Assembly: GCF_026240905.1 (NCBI RefSeq) | Contig: NZ_JAPEVI010000003.1 | Span: forward strand, 496,001-560,000 | DNA: 64,000 nucleotides | Reading direction: 5' to 3' | Source of the DNA: Roseibium salinum | Lineage (GTDB): Bacteria; Pseudomonadota; Alphaproteobacteria; Rhizobiales; Stappiaceae | Part shown: one piece after another, positions 56,731 through 64,000 of the stretch | Numbering within the stretch: the first letter of the stretch is position 1 | Layout: each line of letters opens with the position of its first letter | The notes under the pieces: model-generated | What the model was told of the DNA's origin: nothing | Databases searched by the model: none | Seen by the model: only the letters and a program-made list of their open reading frames with translations | Program-made: the position numbers and the translations under genes

Positions 56731-56759
56731 TTGAAGTCATATAAAGATATCTTTATATC
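56731..56759 (+). promoter_or_regulatory. Promoter with embedded palindromic operator before the sahR-like gene
   Basis: TTGAAG (56731-56736) and TATATC (56754-56759) are 17 bases apart. A perfect 20-bp palindrome, ATATAAAGATATCTTTATAT (56739-56758), covers the spacer and the -10. Bound protein would block RNA polymerase, as expected for an autoregulated ArsR-type repressor. I recall a similar AT-rich site for SahR, the S-adenosylhomocysteine sensor. Confidence 0.6.
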
Positions 56760-56766
56760 GACATTG

Positions 56767-57786
56767 ATGGCTAAGCGCATGACCGATGAACAGACCCTTT
56801 CCCTAGACGATACCCTTGCCGCCCTCAGGGCCGTGGGCGAGGCGACCCGTTTACGGCTGATTGCCTTGCTGGCGGAAAGCGAGCTGACGGTCAAAGATGC
56901 CACCGCCATCCTCGGTCAGAGCCAGCCGCGGATTTCCCGCCACCTGAAGCTTCTGGCCGAAGCAGATCTGATCCAGCGTTTCCCGGAAGGGGCGTGGGTC
57001 TATTACCGCCTGGCGGACGGCCCGGAAGGGAAGCTCGCCAGAAGTCTTGTTGACCGCATTTCCAGTGAAGATCCGGTTCTTGCGGCCGATCAGGAACGTT
57101 TCCAGGCGATCCGCAAGGCCAAGGCGGAGGAGGCTGCGGCTTACTTCGCGGCCCGCGCACTCACCTGGGACCGGGAGCGTTCGCTCCATGTCGCCGAGGC
57201 TGATGTCGAGGCGGCCATCCGCAAGGCGATCGGTGACAGGCCGTTCCAGTCGTTCCTGGACCTGGGAACGGGAACGGGCCGGCTGCTGGAAGTGTTTGCG
57301 GATCAGTATACGACGGCGCTCGGCATCGATGCATCGCACGATATGCTTGCCGTTGCCCGGGCAAACCTTGCCAAGGCGGGCCTTACCAACGCCCAGGTCC
57401 GTCACGGTGATGTTTATGCGCTCAACGTTCCGCCGCGCTCCTTCGATGTTGTGACGATCCATCAGGTTCTTCACTTCCTGGAGGAGCCTGCACGGGCCTT
57501 GAGTGAAGCGGCGCGGGCGCTGCGGCCCGGCGGGCATTTGCTCGTCGTCGATTTTGCCCCGCACGAGCTGGAATTCCTGCGTGAAAAGCACGCACACCGC
57601 CGGCTCGGATTTGCCCATGACCAGATGCAACGCTGGCTTGAGGCTCTTGAACTTGATCTGGAACAGGTCACGGACCTCGTTCCGGATGAAACCGATAACA
57701 ACTTAACCGTTACGCTTTGGCTTGCCCGTGACCGTCGGATTGTCACGGACCTGCCAGCACAAAATACGTCCCGAGAGGTCGCTTAA
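56767..57786 (+). CDS. ArsR-type regulator fused to SAM methyltransferase, SahR-like
   Basis: Protein of 339 aa. The N-terminal ArsR winged helix (about 15-90) includes TLAALRAVGEATRLRLIALL and AILGQSQPRISRHLKLLAEA. The C-terminal class I methyltransferase-like domain (about 160-290) has the SAM motif LDLGTGTGRLLEVF. No metal-binding Cys pair is evident, arguing against a metal sensor. It heads metF-(91 aa)-metH, so it probably senses SAH or SAM and controls the methionine cycle, as described for SahR. ATG 56767 or 56779 could be the start. Confidence 0.85.
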   Translation: MAKRMTDEQTLSLDDTLAALRAVGEATRLRLIALLAESELTVKDATAILGQSQPRISRHLKLLAEADLIQRFPEGAWVYYRLADGPEGKLARSLVDRISSEDPVLAADQERFQAIRKAKAEEAAAYFAARALTWDRERSLHVAEADVEAAIRKAIGDRPFQSFLDLGTGTGRLLEVFADQYTTALGIDASHDMLAVARANLAKAGLTNAQVRHGDVYALNVPPRSFDVVTIHQVLHFLEEPARALSEAARALRPGGHLLVVDFAPHELEFLREKHAHRRLGFAHDQMQRWLEALELDLEQVTDLVPDETDNNLTVTLWLARDRRIVTDLPAQNTSREVA

Positions 57787-57787
57787 T

Positions 57788-58702
57788 ATGTCAGTATTTT
57801 CCAAGCGCCGGTCGCATGAGACTGCAACTTCGCCGATTACGGCATCCTTTGAGTATTTTCCGCCCAAGACCGACAAGATGGCGGAAACGCTCTGGAACAC
57901 AGTGCAGCGCCTGGCCCCGCTTGATCCGTCTTTCGTATCCGTAACCTATGGTGCCGGCGGTTCCACACGCGAGCGCACGCACAAGACTGTCGCGCGCATT
58001 CTGAAGGAAACAGACGTGGCGCCGGCCGCGCATCTTACCTGTGTGGGTGCGTCGCGCGACGAAGTCGATGCCGTGATCAAGGATTACTGGGCGCTTGGTG
58101 TACGGCACCTGGTGGCCCTGCGCGGCGACCCTCTGGAAGGCATCGGCACCCGCTACAAGCCCCATGAGAACGGCTATGCCTACGCATCGGACCTTGTTGC
58201 CGGCATCAAGAAGATCGCCGATTTCGAGATCTCCGTGTCGGGCTATCCGGAAAAGCACCCGGAAAGCGACAGCTGGCAGATGGAAATCGACAATCTGAAG
58301 CGCAAGGTCGACGCCGGCGCGGACCGGATCATCACGCAGTATTTCTTCGATAACGACATGTTCGATGCCTATCTGGAGCGGATCGCTGCGGCCGGTATCA
58401 ACGTTCCGGTGATACCCGGCATCCTGCCGATCCATAATTTCGAGCAGACCATGGTATTCTCGGCCAAATGCGGCACGTCCATTCCGCAGTGGCTCGCGCG
58501 CCGGTTTGCGGGTCTGAACGAAGATCCCGACACGCGCAAGCTGGTGGGGGTTGCGGTTGCCTGCGAGCAGGTCATGGACCTGGTGGATCGCGGAATCAGC
58601 GATTTCCACTTCTACACGATGAACCGCGCCGACCTGACTTACGCCATCTGCCACATGCTCGGCATGGGCAAGCCGGAGACGAAGGAAAACCTGGCGGCCT
58701 GA
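57788..58702 (+). CDS. metF: 5,10-methylenetetrahydrofolate reductase
   Basis: Reduces methylene-THF to methyl-THF, the methyl donor for MetH; 304 aa TIM barrel with FAD. Family segments: ITASFEYFPPKTDKMAETLW, FVSVTYGAGGSTRERT, HLTCVGASRDEV, LVALRGDP and ITQYFFDNDMF. ATG 57788 starts one base after the sahR-like stop codon, so the two genes are translationally close. It is followed by the 91-aa unknown and metH, forming one methionine block. Confidence 0.96.
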   Translation: MSVFSKRRSHETATSPITASFEYFPPKTDKMAETLWNTVQRLAPLDPSFVSVTYGAGGSTRERTHKTVARILKETDVAPAAHLTCVGASRDEVDAVIKDYWALGVRHLVALRGDPLEGIGTRYKPHENGYAYASDLVAGIKKIADFEISVSGYPEKHPESDSWQMEIDNLKRKVDAGADRIITQYFFDNDMFDAYLERIAAAGINVPVIPGILPIHNFEQTMVFSAKCGTSIPQWLARRFAGLNEDPDTRKLVGVAVACEQVMDLVDRGISDFHFYTMNRADLTYAICHMLGMGKPETKENLAA

Positions 58703-58792
58703 ATAGCTCCGTGAAGCGCCCTTTGCGGAGAAATCCGGATGGGCGCGCAAGGGTAGCCGGTTGGACCGCTGGGAAGCGAGAAGGTGTTTGAA

Positions 58793-59068
58793 ATGGCCAA
58801 GATAAGCACCGCCGAACACGTTGAATCGACTGCCTACGCCCTGCTGCGTCAACAGGGTTTCACGCTTCATGCCATCGAGAGCGGAGCGGGCTCAACGCCC
58901 CTTCTCGTTGCCAGCAATCAGGAACACGAATTCCGTGGCCATTCGGCACTGGAGATCCTGGGGCTGATTGCCGTGTTCCAGGCCTACGGCGAAGACTGGC
59001 ATCCGACCGAGGATGATGCGGAGCACCGGTTCAAGTACTGGGATTCTCGCGACGAGGATTCCGACTGA
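58793..59068 (+). CDS. Protein of unknown function between metF and metH, 91 aa
   Basis: Not recognised. A soluble acidic protein starting MAKISTAEHVESTAYALLRQ, with the segment NQEHEFRGHSALEILGLIAV and an Asp/Glu-rich end (EDWHPTEDDAEHRFKYWDSR). No signal peptide, cofactor motif or DNA-binding motif. AAGG precedes ATG 58793 at about 10 bases; GTG 58784 is in frame. Its position, 90 bases after metF and 89 before metH on the same strand, suggests a role in one-carbon or methionine metabolism, which is inference. Confidence 0.7.
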   Translation: MAKISTAEHVESTAYALLRQQGFTLHAIESGAGSTPLLVASNQEHEFRGHSALEILGLIAVFQAYGEDWHPTEDDAEHRFKYWDSRDEDSD

Positions 59069-59157
59069 AACCTGAAGCTGCCCCAGCTTCCCGCTAATGA
59101 ATTCGCGCCGGTACAAGCCGGCCCAACCAATGAATAAATTTCCGGAAGGAAACACTC

Positions 59158-62886
<3,729 letters not shown>

Positions 62887-62914
62887 GGGCTGGCGGACTG
62901 CTGAAACAACACGG

Positions 62915-62945
62915 ACCTTCCGCGGATCTCTGCGGAAGGTTTTTG
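62915..62945 (+). terminator. Intrinsic terminator of metH
   Basis: ACCTTCCGC (62915-62923) pairs with GCGGAAGGT (62932-62940) and is followed by TTTTTG, about 29 bases after the metH stop. Confidence 0.9.
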
Positions 62946-62964
62946 TTTTCGTGGCCGTCGGACG

Positions 62965-63654
62965 TCAGCCGAGCGGAAACAACCTGCCGAGCTCGGCGCT
63001 TCCCTTCGGCGAGATATGCACGACACGGCTGTCGTTTTCCCGGCGCAGCCAGCCGTTTTCCTGAAACCGGTCCAGCAAAGCCGCTCCCAGGCTGCCTGCC
63101 AGATGATTGCGCCGTTCGCTCCAGTCGAGGCATGCACGGCACAAAGGGCGGCGGCTGCCGGCAAGCGTGTCCAGGTCTATCCCCAGGCCGGATACGAATT
63201 TGCTGCCTGCAGAGGTCAGGCCGAGCCCGCCCTTGTCCCGGGAAACGGACAGGAAGCCGCGTGTTTCGAGGCTGTCGAAGATCCGCACCGCCATGTCACC
63301 GGCAAGATGGTCGTAGCAGACCCTTGCCGAGCGCATTGCAATGTCGTTCGGGCCGGTGCGGGTGCGCAGGTGCCCCTTGCGGGCGGCAAGGCCCATGAGG
63401 GATTCAAGAACCGCGCCGACCTCGGGGCCGGCCAGGGTGAAGTAGCGGTGGCGGCCCTGCTTGGTCTGGCCCAGCAGGCCACCATCCATCAGCTTTTTCA
63501 GATGCGAGCTGGCGGTCTGGCCGGTGATCCCGGCTTCCGCGGCAAGTTCCGTCGCCGTCAGCGCCTTGCCGCTCATCAGGGCACCGAGAATGTTTGCGCG
63601 GGCAGGGTCGCCAATCAGTGCACCGATCCGCGCGATGTCCGGTCCGTCTTTCAT
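62965..63654 (-). CDS. ArsR-like winged-helix regulator, 229 aa
   Basis: Regulator with an N-terminal HTH ([40 protein letters not shown] and a wing [20 protein letters not shown]). A C-terminal half of about 130 residues has Cys-containing segments ([39 protein letters not shown]). The CRAC pair could bind a metal or sense redox; this is inference. It is divergent from a NIPSNAP gene across 80 bases and is its likely regulator. The stop lies about 20 bases from the metH terminator. Confidence 0.85.
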   Translation of the reverse strand: MKDGPDIARIGALIGDPARANILGALMSGKALTATELAAEAGITGQTASSHLKKLMDGGLLGQTKQGRHRYFTLAGPEVGAVLESLMGLAARKGHLRTRTGPNDIAMRSARVCYDHLAGDMAVRIFDSLETRGFLSVSRDKGGLGLTSAGSKFVSGLGIDLDTLAGSRRPLCRACLDWSERRNHLAGSLGAALLDRFQENGWLRRENDSRVVHISPKGSAELGRLFPLG

Positions 63655-63734
63655 GGTTCGATCCTCATCGAAGCATCACTGACGCCGACCATGGCACAGA
63701 GGACGCCTCAATGCCACCGGAAAGGAAAGTGCCC

Positions 63735-64000
63735 ATGATCACCTGTTTCATCCGCTATCACATCGACCCGACGAAAAAGCAGGCATTCGAGCAATATGCC
63801 CGCAACTGGGGGCAAGCGATCCCGCGCTGTGGCGCCGATCTGATCGGCTATTTCGCGCCTCATGAAGGCTCCTCGACGCTCGCATACGGGGTCTATTCGA
63901 TCGAGAGCCTTGCCGCCTACGAAGCCTATCGGGCGCGGCTTGCGGCAGACCCGCTCGGACAGGAGAACTATGCATTCGCGCAACGGGAAAAATTCATCTT
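63735..64000 (+). CDS. NIPSNAP family protein (3' end outside window)
   Basis: The frame is open from ATG 63735 to the end of the window (88 codons seen). Residues [20 protein letters not shown], then [20 protein letters not shown] match the NIPSNAP ferredoxin-like fold, usually about 105 aa. AAGGAA precedes the start. Function is unknown. It is divergent from the ArsR-like gene, its probable regulator. Confidence 0.85.
   Translation, partial: MITCFIRYHIDPTKKQAFEQYARNWGQAIPRCGADLIGYFAPHEGSSTLAYGVYSIESLAAYEAYRARLAADPLGQENYAFAQREKFI

Noticed and set aside
59069-59157. Cobalamin or SAM riboswitch before metH
   Set aside because: The gap is only 89 bases and lacks the B12-box and SAM aptamer motifs.

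Overview
The window is a 64 kb stretch of high-GC alphaproteobacterial chromosome. The gene content (RecA with an acidic tail, monomeric plus dimeric NADP isocitrate dehydrogenases, the F1-ATPase inhibitor zeta subunit/DUF1476, BA14K, DUF1127, DUF2336, DUF2164, fused indolepyruvate ferredoxin oxidoreductase, and a small membrane protein between purS and purQ) fits the Hyphomicrobiales, most likely a marine Stappiaceae-type bacterium (Roseibium/Labrenzia/Stappia). This placement is inferred from protein families; no 16S gene is present. No phage, IS transposase, CRISPR array, rRNA or tRNA gene was recognised.

Layout. 0-13 kb: 3' part of recA, alaS, a cyclic-nucleotide-gated K+ channel, a FetA-FetB-GST operon, dimeric icd, an OhrR-type regulator divergent from a peroxidase-like hydrolase, a HAD phosphatase and an unassigned protein. 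13-26 kb: monomeric icd, a solute-binding protein, trmJ-like methyltransferase, murI, an EAL-CBS-GGDEF protein, rpsD, ttcA and a DUF427-adenylate cyclase fusion. 26-36 kb: a purine block on the minus strand (purC, purS, a 35-aa membrane protein, purQ, then purL-bolA-grxD). It is interrupted by a calcium antiporter, a MocR regulator divergent from a DUF1127 gene, a peroxiredoxin and an AraC regulator. 36-49 kb: zeta subunit, HpcH aldolase, small hydrolases, BA14K, purB, a Nudix enzyme, rpe, several small unknowns, a BASS-like transporter and a DadA-like oxidase. 49-64 kb: Lrp regulator and indolepyruvate oxidoreductase, DUF2336, two glycosyltransferases, the methionine block sahR-like/metF/91-aa unknown/metH, an ArsR-like regulator and the start of a NIPSNAP gene.

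Most of the window is ordinary housekeeping sequence. The parts that deserve a second look are: a 261-bp nested inverted-repeat element between recA and alaS; three ~106-bp palindromic interspersed repeats resembling rhizobial RIME elements; a direct-repeat block at 48.3-48.7 kb; a perfect 18-bp palindrome between mocR and the DUF1127 gene; a perfect 20-bp palindrome over the promoter of the methionine block; the DUF427-cyclase fusion; and apparent one-base losses in G runs that break purL and alter the end of the DadA-like gene. The last two look more like homopolymer sequencing errors than biology.

Functionally, the purine genes, the methionine/SAM-cycle genes and the two isocitrate dehydrogenases are the coherent pathways here. 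BolA with Grx4 and zeta with the ATP synthase (encoded elsewhere) are known partner sets. The cyclase could supply cAMP to the CNG channel, but nothing in the sequence links the two.
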